Both the position numbers and the translations under genes were made by a program. From Chrysogorgia sp. JL179-B06 (Eukaryota; Cnidaria; Anthozoa; Scleralcyonacea; Chrysogorgiidae): DNA of 64,000 nucleotides. The notes beneath the pieces were generated by a model. It was given only the letters and a program-made list of their open reading frames with translations, was not told where the DNA came from and did not search any database. This document shows, in pieces, positions 54,453 to 64,000 of the stretch. The stretch lies in assembly GCA_035772405.1 (NCBI GenBank), contig JAYKKM010000263.1:2994501-3058500 (forward strand), given 5' to 3'. How positions within the stretch are numbered: position 1 is the first letter of the stretch; every line of letters starts with the position of its first letter.

Positions 54453-54905
54453 TAAGTCCTCCTATAGTCTTAAATAGTCATCCTATAGACCTAAATAGTC
54501 TTCCTATAGTCCTAAATAGTCCTCATATATAGTCCTCCGATAGTCCTAAATAGTGCTCCTGTAGTCCCAAATAGTCCTCCGATAGTCCTAAATAGTCCTC
54601 CAATAGTCCCAAATAGTCCTCCGATAGTCCGAAATAGTCCTCCAATAGTCCTAAATAGTCCTCCAATAGTCCTAAATAGTCCTCCAATAGTCCTTAGTAG
54701 TCCTCCAATAGTCCAAAATAGTCCTCATGTAGTCCTAAATATTCCTCCGATAGTCCTAAATAGTCTTCCTAAGTCCTAAATAGTCCTCCGATAGTCCTAA
54801 ATAATCTTCCTAGGTCCTAAATAGTCCTCCGATAGTCCTCATGTAGACCTAAATAGTCCTCCGATAGTCCTAAATTTTCCTACAATAGTTCTAAATAGTC
54901 ATTGA
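54453..54905 (+). repeat. ~20-bp satellite, left array
   Basis: About 22 units of TCCTCCGATAGTCCTAAATAG with point changes (CCTATAG, CCAATAG, CATGTAG variants). It is the inward continuation of the left inverted repeat. Confidence 0.95.
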
Positions 54906-54989
54906 AAATTACAGTGCCACTAATTAAACATAAATAAGGCTAAAATAAAAAAGTTGCGTTATTCTGAGCATGACCATCGCTGGGTAAAC

Positions 54990-55818
54990 ATGTCTTACAC
55001 ATGTGATAACTGCGGTAAATTATTTGCCAACCCAAGTAATCGCCTCCGTCACGAGAAAAATGTCCATCGAGGAGCTGACCATTACAACGATCCGTCTCCT
55101 GTGGTCAGTGGATCTACAGTTATGAAACATCCATTCACCTGTATTGTGGCTGGATGTACTCAAAGTGGTAAGACGGTATGGGTGAGAAAGCTATTGGAAA
55201 ACGCTCAAGCAACCATCAGCCCTCTGCCTGAACGTATCATCTGGTGCTATGGACAATGGCAACCCATGTACTTGGATATGATCACGACTATACCAGGCAC
55301 TGACATTGACAAAAAGGACTTTTTAGATGTCTCCAAACGCAACCTCATCGTCCTCGACGATCTTATGGCTCAGTCAGGGGGAGATAAACGCATAGCCGAC
55401 CTATTCACAAAGGGTAAGTCATCATCGGAATCTATCTGTCATCTACATTGTTCAGAATATATTTCATCAAGGCAAAGAAACCAGAAATATCAGCCTCAAT
55501 GCCCACTATATCGTGCTATTCAAATCTCCACGGGACAAGCAACAAATATCAGTCTTAGCACGACAAGTCAACCCTGGCCATGTTCAAGAGTTTATGAAAA
55601 GTTACGAGGAAGCGACAAGTCGTCCTCATGGTTATCTCATGATTGATTTAAAACCCACAACCGACGATCAACGTCGATTAAAAACGAACGTACTACCCAA
55701 AGAAAATACCGCTGGTCAACAGAACCTGGACCGCTATATTCGAAAGCGATCGTATCAACAACCACCCATCCTCAATGCTATGTACAACTCGGATCAACAG
55801 ATGCACAAAGTGCTGTAA
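54990..55818 (+). pseudogene. Polinton packaging ATPase (A32-like) with N-terminal zinc finger
   Basis: ATG at 54990. The first 35 residues are a C2H2 finger (Y-T-C-D-N-C-G-K-L-F...H...H). Then 'HPFTCIVAGCTQSGKTVWV' gives a Walker A (G-C-T-Q-S-G-K-T, near 55152). 'NLIVLDDLM' near 55342 is the Walker B. The reading breaks at about 55413-55418 by what looks like one extra base in GGGTAAGTC. The family's ending then continues in another frame to 55818 ('YIVLFKSPRDKQQISVLARQ', 'GYLMIDL'). The family pumps genomes into capsids in FtsK/HerA-like viruses, including Polintons and adintoviruses. Without capsid or polymerase genes here it has no partner in cis. The zinc finger before the ATPase is a point to check against other Polintons. 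Confidence 0.75.
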
Positions 55819-56634
55819 AAGTTACTTTTTTTTTGGAACTAGTTACAGTTACATGCTCAAAAAAAGGAACTAGTTACTGGTAAAAGTTACATGAAATAAA
55901 TGTAACTAGTTACCGTTACAAAGTTACTTTAAGATTTTTGTAACTAGTTACAAAGTTACTTTGACATTTTTGTAACTTGTTAAAAGTTACATTCCCAGGT
56001 TTTACTATTTACAATGGCAATGGGTTCAGTTGAGTTAAAGTATACTGTCTTTTAGTGACCTTATACCTTCTTTAAAGAACGAGATAACCCAACAACAAAT
56101 ACTCAAATAAAACACAGTACAGTGAATCAGTATTTAAAAAACATTAAACATTTTGCATTCGAACATGTCCGCCAAATACGGTCAAGGATGCCTCGCATGA
56201 AGTCATGACTCAATAGTGCATGAAATTATGAAAATTATTCTGTTTATTCAACGAAAATCATGACACCCTCGTGAAATTGAGTCTTGAAAAATATGAAGAT
56301 TACAAAACTAATATGCGCCCGTGATCAGTGGTCAGCAGATTGGCGTTGATAATTTGGCGAGGACGTTAGCCCGGCCTACATGAAATATTGAAATGTATAA
56401 ATACGGAAATACCAACACTGCTTCAATTGACTGTAGAAGTGAGCGCGAGAATGTAACGGAAAAGTAACGTTAACGCTGGTAACAAATGTAACTCGTTATA
56501 GTTCCATTTTTAGCAAAATGTAACTAGTTACAGTTACCTCCTCGCAAAATGTAACTAGTTACCCGTATAGTTACTTTAAAAAGTAACGATTACTTGTAAT
56601 TTCGTTACTTGTAACGAAGTTACTTACAGCACTG
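55812..56634. mobile_element. MITE rich in GTAACTAGTTAC palindromes
   Basis: Ends AGTGCTGTAAAAGTTACTT (left) and AAGTTACTTACAGCACT (right) are inverted. Inside, GTAACTAGTTAC or close variants occur about ten times near both ends. It sits on the last codons of the ATPase ORF. The middle 56030-56450 is AT-rich and featureless. Confidence 0.8.
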
Positions 56635-56646
56635 CGAGACAATATT

Positions 56647-57255
56647 ATGCATGCGCCTCAGTTAACACCATATGAAAAGAGTACGCTTTATTCGAATGAA
56701 CTACACCGTTTCCAGACATTCCAAAATCAACTACAAAATCAACTTCATATTCAAAATAGTCATCAAAATCAGCTTCAGAATCTGTTAACGAAAAGCCTGG
56801 CGATGGCCTCAAAGAAACAAAGTTCTGCTCATGGGCCAGATCAACAATCAGATCAACCCATGCAAAATATTGTGGTTGCTTCAGAGCAACAAAGTCCGTC
56901 ATATCCCCCAGGGATTTCTGATTCACCTGAGGATTATTTTTTAACGCCGCCTCGCACAGTTGAGCATCCGGGACGACACTGGCACACTGGTGACACCGAT
57001 GTGGATGAAAGTGATTCAGACGAAAGAGAAGATGTAGATGATACTGTTGTGGATGAAAGTTGTTCAGATGAAAGAGACCCTGATGAAGACGAAGAATCTG
57101 AAAAAACCGTGATCGGCAAGACAATGATGAATACCAAAATTCGTTTAATGCTTCGGATGAAGACTCTCATGAAAGTGACCATTACATTTCGCAAAATCCA
57201 CGGAATGAACCTCATAATCCAACAAAAATTAGATTACTCAAGAAACTTTTTTTAA
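56647..57255 (+). pseudogene. Acidic Polinton ORF, function unknown
   Basis: Starts 'MHAPQLTPYEKSTLYSNELHRFQ', a pattern (T-P-Y-E-K, L-Y-x-x-x-L-x-R-F) resembling a conserved minor Polinton/adintovirus protein that follows the ATPase. The middle has repeated 'VDESDSDERE' / 'VDESCSDERD' acidic units. The last 50 residues are basic in this frame while another frame is acidic, so a frameshift near 57110 is likely. Function unknown. Confidence 0.45.
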
Positions 57256-57324
57256 AACTCTATATCTGTCTCGGAACATCCCGTTCCACAAATATGACTT
57301 AATGCTGAGGGCACTCCCATACCC

Positions 57325-57459
57325 GCTATTTAGGACAATAGGAGGACTATTTAGGACTACAGGAGGACTGTTTAGGACTATCGGAGGACAATATAGGACT
57401 ATCGGAGGACTATATAGGAGGACTATTTAGGTCTATAGGATGACTATTTAAGACTATAG
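57325..57459 (-). repeat. ~20-bp satellite, right array
   Basis: Inverted counterpart of the left array (GGACTATCGGAGGACTATATAGG type), with only about seven units against about 22 on the left, so the arrays have changed length independently. Confidence 0.9.
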
Positions 57460-58331
57460 GAGGACTTAGCGCACCCACAATACCCCCAGAGTACGGCCAG
57501 AAACAATCACACCCGGGAAACTACCCAACACGGTAAACGCAAGAAACTACGGTGAAACACTGCAAGTAAAGTATTGGCTCTGCATTACCATCGTGATTTA
57601 TATAAGCGCGGTTCTTGTTATTAATTTGAGTCCCCCATGCTTACATCGCAATTGGTTATCGTGGGCGTTAATACGTTTAGACGCTTCCTGGCCCGAATAA
57701 GTGTTCATCGAGACATTTGAGACGATGTTTATTTAGTCGCCCAAATTGCTTTGAAACCGAATTTATCTAGTTATAGATTGGCGCTATTTGTCTAGGTTTG
57801 CAATCACGTTGGTTTTCTTCCCGTCCCACCGTTCGGTATCTCGACATAAATTGTATGGATAGCGTTCATCGGTTTTGGCTTTTGCGACGAACGAGACAGA
57901 GATTGCGGGGGGTTGTCATTGGATTGCGATATTGCGTGATCGTATTTTTAGACGTTGCTTCTCATTAATCCGAATTTATCTAGTTAATATAAATTGGCGC
58001 TATTTGTCTAGGTTTGCAATCACGTTGGTTTTCTTCCCGTCCCACCGTTCGGTATCTCGACATAAATAATATTTACTGTAATCGTGTGAATATAAGGTGA
58101 ATCGTTCGATTGGATCACTCGTTCGATTTCGTCTCTTTCGACAGTCAGTCGCTTTCTAGATATGAACGGCAGCGAAAGGGATACTCAAGTTGCGTCGAAT
58201 TCATAACAAACCACACGACCAAGTCAATTATTAAACACCAGATGTAAACGTTTCAAATAAAAAAATGTTAAAAGGTTATTAACAAACACATACAAAATGC
58301 GTGTGAGTCATGCGTGAGTCACGGCTGCTGT
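57460..58331 (-). repeat. Polinton right inverted repeat
   Basis: Inverted copy of the left repeat, ending GTGAGTCACGGCTGCTGT. The internal duplicate (CACCGTTCGGTATCTCGACATAAAT) is again present twice. Confidence 0.9.
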
Positions 58332-59308
58332 GCGTCACGCGTGAGTCACGCGTTGCTCGACCAATCAGCGCGCGGCGGCATCCCTTTGTACGCTATATGG
58401 GGGGTTACCTACTCTCGCAGCTCGCTGCGAGTACTGGCATGGTTTCCACTATATTTCCATCACATGCAGCTCGTTGCGATAACTCGCGGGGTTTCAAGAC
58501 TGATGGAGCGACAGCCGAGTTTTTTTAACAAACTTCGAGGTGTTTGCAGAATATCCTGATGAAGCACTCTTCTGAGTGTTTGATATAGCACCTCCAATAA
58601 ATCGGTCTTTACGAGAAAATCGAGGTGAAATTTCGATTAATTTATGTTAGTTCTTCCTTCAATATCTATGCAAGTTAATATTCGACACGGTAATAATTTC
58701 CTTTGTGTAGTTTTCGCCATGAATTACTAATGATTTGAAATGTTGACATAACAGAAGCATGTGATTATAAACTGTCTTTTGGTTGGTTTATTCACTGCGA
58801 ATACTTGCTGCGAGTAAAAAATAGTTCAGAATTTTCAACCATCTGCCACGAGCGCTAAAATACTCGCAGCGAGCTTGCGAGTACTCACAGCGAGCTGCGA
58901 GTTGCTTCGTGCGAGGACTGGAAATTAGGCTTAAGTTAATATTCGACATGGTGATGATTTCCTTTGTGCAGTTTTCACCATGTTGACATAACAGAAGCAT
59001 GTGACTACAAACTGTCTTTTGATTGGTTTATTCACCGCGAAAAAAAATAGTTCAGAATTTTCAACCATCTGCCACGAGCGCTAAAATACTCGCAGCGAGC
59101 TGCTTCGTGCGAGGACTGGACATTAGGTTAGGATTTAGGCAATGTTAAATTAACATATTTACCGATTTACGCCCAAAATCATCGACTGTATTGCTATTAT
59201 AATAATTTGGCCCAGGCTTGCCCGAAAAAACAAACAAACATGGAGGCGATAAAAGAGAACATAGAAGGACAACCTCTAACAGGACTTCAAAAGTAAGATT
59301 TATTATAA
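58332..59308. other. Spacer with tandem duplicate
   Basis: A block from AGTTAATATTCGACA to GAGGACTGGA is duplicated head-to-tail (about 58672-58923 and 58934-59124). It contains CTCGCAGCGAGC palindromes. No gene. Confidence 0.7.
58556..58590 (+). ncRNA. Degenerate hammerhead-like motif
   Basis: CTGATGA, stem GCACTC-TTCT-GAGTGT, then GATATAGCACC where GAAATATAGCACC would be expected. A Penelope-type hammerhead relic is possible; the GAAA core is mutated to GATA. Confidence 0.2.
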
Positions 59309-59523
59309 CCTGCGAAGCAGGCGTTTGGGGATTGGGGGAGGGGGCCGGGGTCTGGGGTGAGTGCAGATGGAATGCCTGCACGAAAGACCCATGTTTTTGG
59401 ATTTCTACGTCCACCAGAGGACGCTAAATTCTGATTGGCTAACTCAACTCATTAGTATTCAGGGGTTTCCTGTCAGGAAATAAACATTTAAAAATGGCGG
59501 CTTTAGAAAACCATGTTGGATCT

Positions 59524-59660
59524 TCAGTTCGTTGCTGGTGGTAGCTTTAAATTAAAACAGGAACAAAAAGTTGCTACAAGGGAGCTGCTGGTAGGAAAAG
59601 ATGTTTTGATGGCTTACCAACGGGATTTGGCGAGAGTTTGATTATGGATTTGGTAGATTT
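59524..59660 (+). pseudogene. RecQ-like helicase N-terminal scrap
   Basis: Across one shift the plus strand gives 'FKLKQEQKVATRELLVGKDVL' and 'LPTGFGESLIMDLV'. The Q-motif region (K-x-E-Q) and Walker A (L-P-T-G-F-G-K-S) are those of RecQ helicases; here the Walker lysine is Glu. DEAH and later motifs are absent. Confidence 0.6.
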
Positions 59661-59708
59661 ACCAGACGTTCGTGCGAACGCGTTATTATCAGTCGGCAGG
59701 GGAAGCAG

Positions 59709-60014
59709 CTATATCATTGTGATTTCTACTTTGTCCTTGTCTTCAGGTGTTTCAACAATGCTCTCTGGGCCTTCGGAGAATTCCTTCGATGTTTCAGAAT
59801 AGAGAGACTTACGGCTAAACGTATATAAGTGATGGTTTCTAGCTACGTTTTCTTGCATATGTGAAATTTCTTGGCCAAATCCCATTCTGGAGTTACGGTG
59901 TTCGGTAGTCAGATGTCGCTTCATTCTATCAGGGCTATTAATGTTATCGGTTGGTGGAACATCGCTGTCTCCTTTCGAATGTGTTAATACTGATTTCGTT
60001 AAGTTCAAAAGCAT
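59709..60014 (-). CDS. Unassigned minus-strand ORF inside the RecQ element
   Basis: About 100 codons, polar, no motif recognised ('RMKRHLTTEHRNSRMGFG'). It could be the end of a second gene of the element. Confidence 0.25.
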   Translation of the reverse strand: MLLNLTKSVLTHSKGDSDVPPTDNINSPDRMKRHLTTEHRNSRMGFGQEISHMQENVARNHHLYTFSRKSLYSETSKEFSEGPESIVETPEDKDKVEITMI

Positions 60015-61689
60015 TTCTTATTTTTTCTGCCGCAAGACCTACAAACCCGCTCTCGGAGAAAGTTTCACTGCGTATAATGCAAAGCCAATTGATTCACAAG
60101 CCTCAGCCAGAATCAACTCTGTGCTTCCATGTCTACACGATTGCTTGAATAAATTTTCAAAATAAATTTTGTTTCCACCAGATGCAGCCAAGCTTTTTAC
60201 GGAGTTTCAGACATGGATATTTCACGATTCGGCCCGAAGTGAAATGTTTTAATCATTGAGGAAAGCCCGCTAGTCGCTGATTGGTTATTTTTGACAGTTT
60301 TTCATGTGGGCGGAAATCCAAAATCATGGGTCTTTCGTGCAGGCGTTCCCTCCTCCCTTCCCCTTTTCGCTTTCCCTCTCCCCCTAACGCCGCCACGCAG
60401 GCTAGATTTATTATTATTTTCCACATATTTATTGTCTTTTTTATATCGGAATTGTTTTAAAACATTACATTCTCTGAGTTTTTACGATCGTTTTGCCAGA
60501 CGAAACAAGATTTCTTTTCAAAAAAACAGTGTTCAGAGGTAAGGTTCTTTGGTAATAGCCTAATCGCTTGCATATTAATTTTGCACTGATTGAAGCATTG
60601 CCAGTCATTATATTTTAAGGTGTAGTTTTGTTGTTTGCAAATAATAGAGTTAGCATGCCATGTTTAGTCGTAATTTAGTACTCATTCATACTGTAAAAAA
60701 TAAAAGTATTATTTTATTCGGATTTTGCATGGTATCGAGAATTATCAAGGCCTAGATTAGATAGGTGCACATGAAACTGCCAAAGTCTAAATAACAGGAG
60801 TTTAGATTCCGAAATACAAAAACGAGGTACCAGAATCACAGAATATACTATTAAAATTATTCCGAATGTTTATCAGTGACATTTCAAAAAATAGGTACGC
60901 AGTGCGCACATGCGGAGACTGGTTTGGGAAAATGGATGATGATGGTAGTTCTAATGTAAATTATAAGACCAGTTTTAAAATTTATACTTCTTAATTCTAT
61001 AGCGAATTCAGTTCAAAAAATAAATGCAACAGAAGCGCAACATTTGAAACCAAAATAAATTTAGCTGCAGGTGAATTAAATTTGACAGGTTCTGTGTCGC
61101 ATCAACAGATAGTTTGACCTTCGTCTCAAACGGGAAAAGTACGACGATTAGAAAAGGGCAATAGAAAGCAAACACAGTGACATACTGAATCTGATGAAAC
61201 AAGAAACAGCCCATTTAATTTGTTAAATCCACATTGAATACTTTTGCTTGTGTATCTGTTACAGATGTCATATCAGAATCCAAAAAATTTAAATATTACA
61301 TATTTTATTTCATTTCTATTTCTGGAAACATGTAAATATTTCAGTTCACTTAATTTCAAACAATAGAATTCTGTTCAATATTGTACATGTACTGTTTGGT
61401 TTTGATCTTCCAGAAATTATCTTTGACTTGACTTAGATATATTCTCTATATGATGAACAGTTCGTTCTTTTGTATTGTTTGTCTTTACTCTCTGTACTGA
61501 GTTTACAGAATTCATTTACTGGTATAGTGTTCCATATGATACTGATCACAATTTTTCGACTGCATGTACTTTTGTACAATTAAGGTTCTTTTCTTCTTGT
61601 TTTTCCGCATTACTTTTTTGTACCTCTTGTTTCTTGTCTTAGGCCATTTCTAAAGAATAACATAATAAAATATATTAATACAATATTAT

Positions 61690-61794
61690 TAAAAATTATT
61701 CACCGAAGTGGAGGTCAATAGTGGTGGATATTTACAGAGCTGCAAAGTGGCAAGGTAAATATTCACACTATTCACCTACACTGAGGTGAATTAT
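61690..61794. mobile_element. Palindromic MITE, TTCACC-GTAAATATT family
   Basis: TTATTCACCGAAGTGGAGGTC...AATAGTGGTGGATATTTAC at the left is matched by GTAAATATTCACACTATTCACC...ACTGAGGTGAATTA. Same family as 40320-40400 and 40930-41000. Confidence 0.75.
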
Positions 61795-61796
61795 TG

Positions 61797-61989
61797 TTTT
61801 AGTATAAATACACAGGTGATCATTTTGGAATAGCATTTTCTTTAAAATTGGTTATTTCCTCATCTGTCACACTGAAAAATCGGCTGGCGGACATTTTGTC
61901 TGCAATCGGCTGTAGGTCATTATCATGAAATAATAACTTGACCAATCAGCATGTGCAACTTTCTATAATCACCTGTGTATTTATACTAA
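61797..61989. mobile_element. MITE with 24-bp TIR
   Basis: TTTAGTATAAATACACAGGTGAT at the left, ATCACCTGTGTATTTATACTAAA at the right. The 193-bp element directly abuts the previous MITE. Confidence 0.8.
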
Positions 61990-62389
61990 AGAAACATTGG
62001 TAGATATAAAGACGTTGGACATTTTATAAAACAATAAGTCAAGTGTTTGATAAGCTATTTAAAAAAACGGAAAGGACAAATAAATAGCACTATATAGCAC
62101 TAACTAGCACTTTACATGATTATAAAGACGATTGTAAAAATCATCTCAAATAGTGGTCACAAATTACTTTGGAACCAAGAATTTAAAAACTTTTAATAAT
62201 TAAAAACTTTGAATTTTAACTTGCACTGTAGTGACTTTATTTTCAAATAATTTAATATCATTTTAGGACCATTGAAATGTGTTCTGAAATACTTGAACTG
62301 ATATTTTAACTGAGTAATTAGCAGTGTATGTAGTGAATGATGTCATCATTTACATATTTTAATTGATTAGGCAAATCTGCAATTTGCAA

Positions 62390-62722
62390 TTAGTTTTTGG
62401 AATTATTTTTAGCTATTCTGTCTTGAATGGTCACTAAAATATGTTTTTTCTAAGATACCTGAATTAATTTGTTGCTCTAGTATATTTGTAAAAATGTGTT
62501 CAGTTAGTGTTTGATTATCGGTTGTAAAGCTAGATCTTAACTGTCTGTAGCTATCGTTTTCTACCATGACGTGCTTGTCGTTCTGTGTAATTCATCCAAT
62601 TCACATTACAATCTCCAATAAATATAACTTTTTGTAAGGCATTCTCATCAAGAATATTAACTAATGCAGAGCATAGATCTCCAAGAGAGACTTTTGGAGA
62701 GCGATATACTCCAATTACCATC
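62390..62722 (-). pseudogene. LINE endonuclease fragment
   Basis: Minus strand: 'LMVIGVYRSPKVSLGDLCSAL', 'KVIFIGDCNVNWMN' (endonuclease G-D-x-N motif with the catalytic Asp), then in another frame 'SYRQLRSSFTTDNQTLTEHIFTN' and 'SGILEKTYFSDHSR' (S-D-H motif). This is the apurinic endonuclease of a LINE. It stops at the (TAA)n tail of the next element. Confidence 0.6.
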
Positions 62723-62731
62723 AAGTTTAAT

Positions 62732-64000
62732 AATAATAATAATAATAATATTTATTATTTCTTTCGCGCAAATTAACATACATATATGATCAAATGCGTG
62801 TAACATCTATTAAAACTACAATATGAATACAAAATAGAATTAGATTATTAGTTTACAAATTTAGCAAACTTGAAAAAATAAGAAATTAATTAAAACTAGC
62901 GAATATAAAACTTGTCTACTAGATAATACTATAAGCTTTTCTAAATAAAAATGTCTTAAGAAGTGTCTTAAAATTATTAAGATTGGTGACATTGCGTATT
63001 TCGCAAGGAAGACCATTAAAAAGTGGTGGTGCAGCAGTGGCAAAAGCTCTGTCCCCAAGAGTCTTAGTCCTGATTACATTCGGCACAAGTAACAGTTCAT
63101 TATTAGATCGTAGACAGTATTTGCTCTGCGTTTTCGTACTTATAAGATTACTAAGGTACACAGGTGATAAACCATGTATAGACTTAAATATTATAACTAA
63201 CATCTTAAATTCTATCCTAAATCTTATTGGTAACCAGTGTAATGTCCGCAACACTGGAGTTATATGGCAAAAACGTGGAGTACATGAAATAAGCCTGGCA
63301 GCCGCATTCTGTACCCGCTGCAGTTTATTTATGTGCTTATCTGGCAACCCAAAGAGTAAACTATTACAGTAGTCAAGTCTTCCCATTACACAAGCATGAA
63401 CCAATGTCTGAGTTGCCTCGTTCGAAAGAAACTTTCTTATTCTTCTGATGTTGTGAAGGTGGAAAAAAGCGGCCTTACATGTTTTATTTATGTTTGTCAC
63501 AAAACTCATGTGGGAATCGAACCATGTTCCCAAGTTCCTAGAAACAGCAACTGGGGCCACGGTGACGTCACCAACGAACAACTTGTCGATGCATGCTGGC
63601 GCGTACCTAATAACATGAATTCTGTCTTGTCGTCGTTTAGTTTCATCTTATCAGTGATCATCCATGCCCGGATAGCCTTAATACATATCTCCATAGCCTT
63701 GATTGCCTCCGTCTGACTTGATCTACAATTTGGTTGAAATGATAAGTAAAGCTGTGTATCGTCAGCATAGGCGTGAACTGTGGGTAAATATCCCTTGATA
63801 ATGTCAAACAGCTTACTAGAGTATACTGTAAACAACAAGGGCCCTAAACAAGAGCCCTGTGGCACGCCATACGGAAGCTGGAAACTCTCGGACAGTCCTT
63901 CACCAAACGCAACGCGTTGAGACCTGTTGGTAAGATACGATCTAAACCACTGCAGCACAGTACCAGTGATACCAAATGAGGTTTCCATACGATGTAAAAG
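62732..64000 (-). mobile_element. L2/CR1 LINE, 3' part, runs off the window
   Basis: The 3' end at 62732-62750 is a (TAA)n tail preceded by a UTR with GCGCAAATTAACAT and ATGATCAAATGCG, shared with the LINE at 28.9 kb. The body continues beyond 64000. It appears inserted into or beside the endonuclease fragment. Confidence 0.8.
62919..63988 (-). pseudogene. LINE reverse transcriptase, C-terminal part
   Basis: Frame one (63988-63506) holds 'YGVPQGSCLGPLLFTVYSSKL' and 'HAYADDTQLYLSFQP' (catalytic YADD), 'DDKTEFMLLGTRQ'. A shift near 63550 leads to frame two (to 62919) with 'NLGTWFDSHM', 'HNIRRIRKFLSNEATQTLVHA', 'LHWLPIRFRIEFKMLVI' and 'LGDRAFATAAPPLFNGLP'. Close relative of the intact copy at 29-31 kb. 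Inactivated by the shift. Confidence 0.8.

Larger units (their letters stand above)
53582..58331 (+). mobile_element. Polinton/Maverick deletion derivative
   Basis: Two terminal inverted repeats of about 870 bp (53582-54452 and 57460-58331), each continued inwards by a satellite, enclose a packaging ATPase and one further ORF. The protein-primed DNA polymerase, retroviral-like integrase, protease and capsid genes typical of these virus-like transposons are all absent, so a large internal deletion is likely. A clean 6-bp target duplication was not found. Polintons are thought to be integrated virus-like elements of eukaryotes. Confidence 0.75.
59309..60401 (+). mobile_element. TIR element with RecQ-like helicase scrap
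   Basis: Outer ends CCTGCGAAGCAGGCGTT and AACGCCGCCACGCAGG are inverted, and a second inverted pair lies further in (CCTGCACGAAAGACCCATG and CATGGGTCTTTCGTGCAGG). A helicase scrap is on the left. The right half has only weak short frames. Likely a deletion derivative of a larger element that carries a RecQ-like gene. Confidence 0.7.
60402..62385. other. AT-rich spacer with MITEs
   Basis: No gene seen. Two inverted-repeat elements are listed separately. Confidence 0.4.

Noticed and set aside
54453..54905. CRISPR-like array
   Set aside because: Repeats are contiguous without unique spacers, and the context is a eukaryotic transposon.
55408..55425. Splice donor GGGTAAGT inside the ATPase
   Set aside because: Family reading resumes at once in the next frame; no acceptor is placed so that an intron would help, so a one-base insertion is the simpler reading.
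56645..57215. Two minus-strand frames (Ser- or His/Leu-rich)
   Set aside because: Antisense of the acidic ORF at 56647-57255; composition follows from GATGAA-type codons.
59941..60165. Plus-strand frames of 65-74 codons
   Set aside because: Overlap each other and the minus-strand frame, with no recognisable motif.
62983..63716. Plus-strand frames of 129 and 106 codons
   Set aside because: Antisense shadows of the LINE reverse transcriptase.

Overview
The window is AT-rich, intron-bearing eukaryotic DNA packed with decayed transposable elements and no ordinary housekeeping gene that I can name. GT/AG exons with matching phases, hAT, Harbinger, piggyBac, Mutator-like, Helitron, Penelope, L2/CR1 and Polinton remains, and many palindromic MITEs point to an invertebrate animal, most likely a cnidarian. 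That placement is inference from the kinds of transposon proteins present. No prokaryotic features (operons, Shine-Dalgarno sites, CRISPR) were seen.

Layout. 316-6067: a DNA transposon between G/C-rich inverted repeats. Its spliced gene starts with a CIDE-N domain, continues into a large DDE-like (D..D..E) transposase and ends in two PHD fingers; it carries one frameshift and one in-frame stop. 8.5-18.2 kb: a decayed animal Helitron with an RPA-like single-strand-binding gene and a Rep/helicase gene that carries a 2A-like ribosome-skipping motif, a cysteine-peptidase-like domain, coiled repeats, an HUH Rep domain and the tail of a PIF1 helicase whose core is deleted. 19.3-27.6 kb: broken Mutator-like, hAT, Harbinger and Penelope genes. 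28.2-31.6 kb: minus-strand exons of a transposon-type zinc-finger gene, split by a 5'-truncated L2/CR1 LINE whose RT ORF is still open; a second, broken LINE follows on the plus strand. 33.6-37.1 kb: large palindromes, a piggyBac 3' end and an array of self-complementary AAACTATAGTTT units.

35.8-53.0 kb: minus-strand exons, including ten very small exons, nine of them symmetric phase 1-1 outright and the tenth with an alternative donor. Several are duplicate pairs. They lie between a zinc-finger gene piece at 52-53 kb and a conserved C-terminal exon near 36.2 kb. Whether they form one transcript is inferred.

53.6-58.3 kb: a deletion derivative of a Polinton/Maverick with about 870-bp terminal inverted repeats, each ending inwards in a ~20-bp satellite, with a packaging ATPase (zinc finger at the N-terminus, one frameshift) and one acidic ORF. 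A MITE sits at the end of the ATPase. 59.3-60.4 kb: a TIR element with a RecQ-like helicase scrap whose Walker A lysine is replaced. 62.4-64.0 kb: an L2/CR1 LINE next to an older LINE endonuclease fragment; it runs off the window.

The two most interesting signals are the CIDE-N/PHD transposon at the left end and the array of symmetric mini-exons in the middle.
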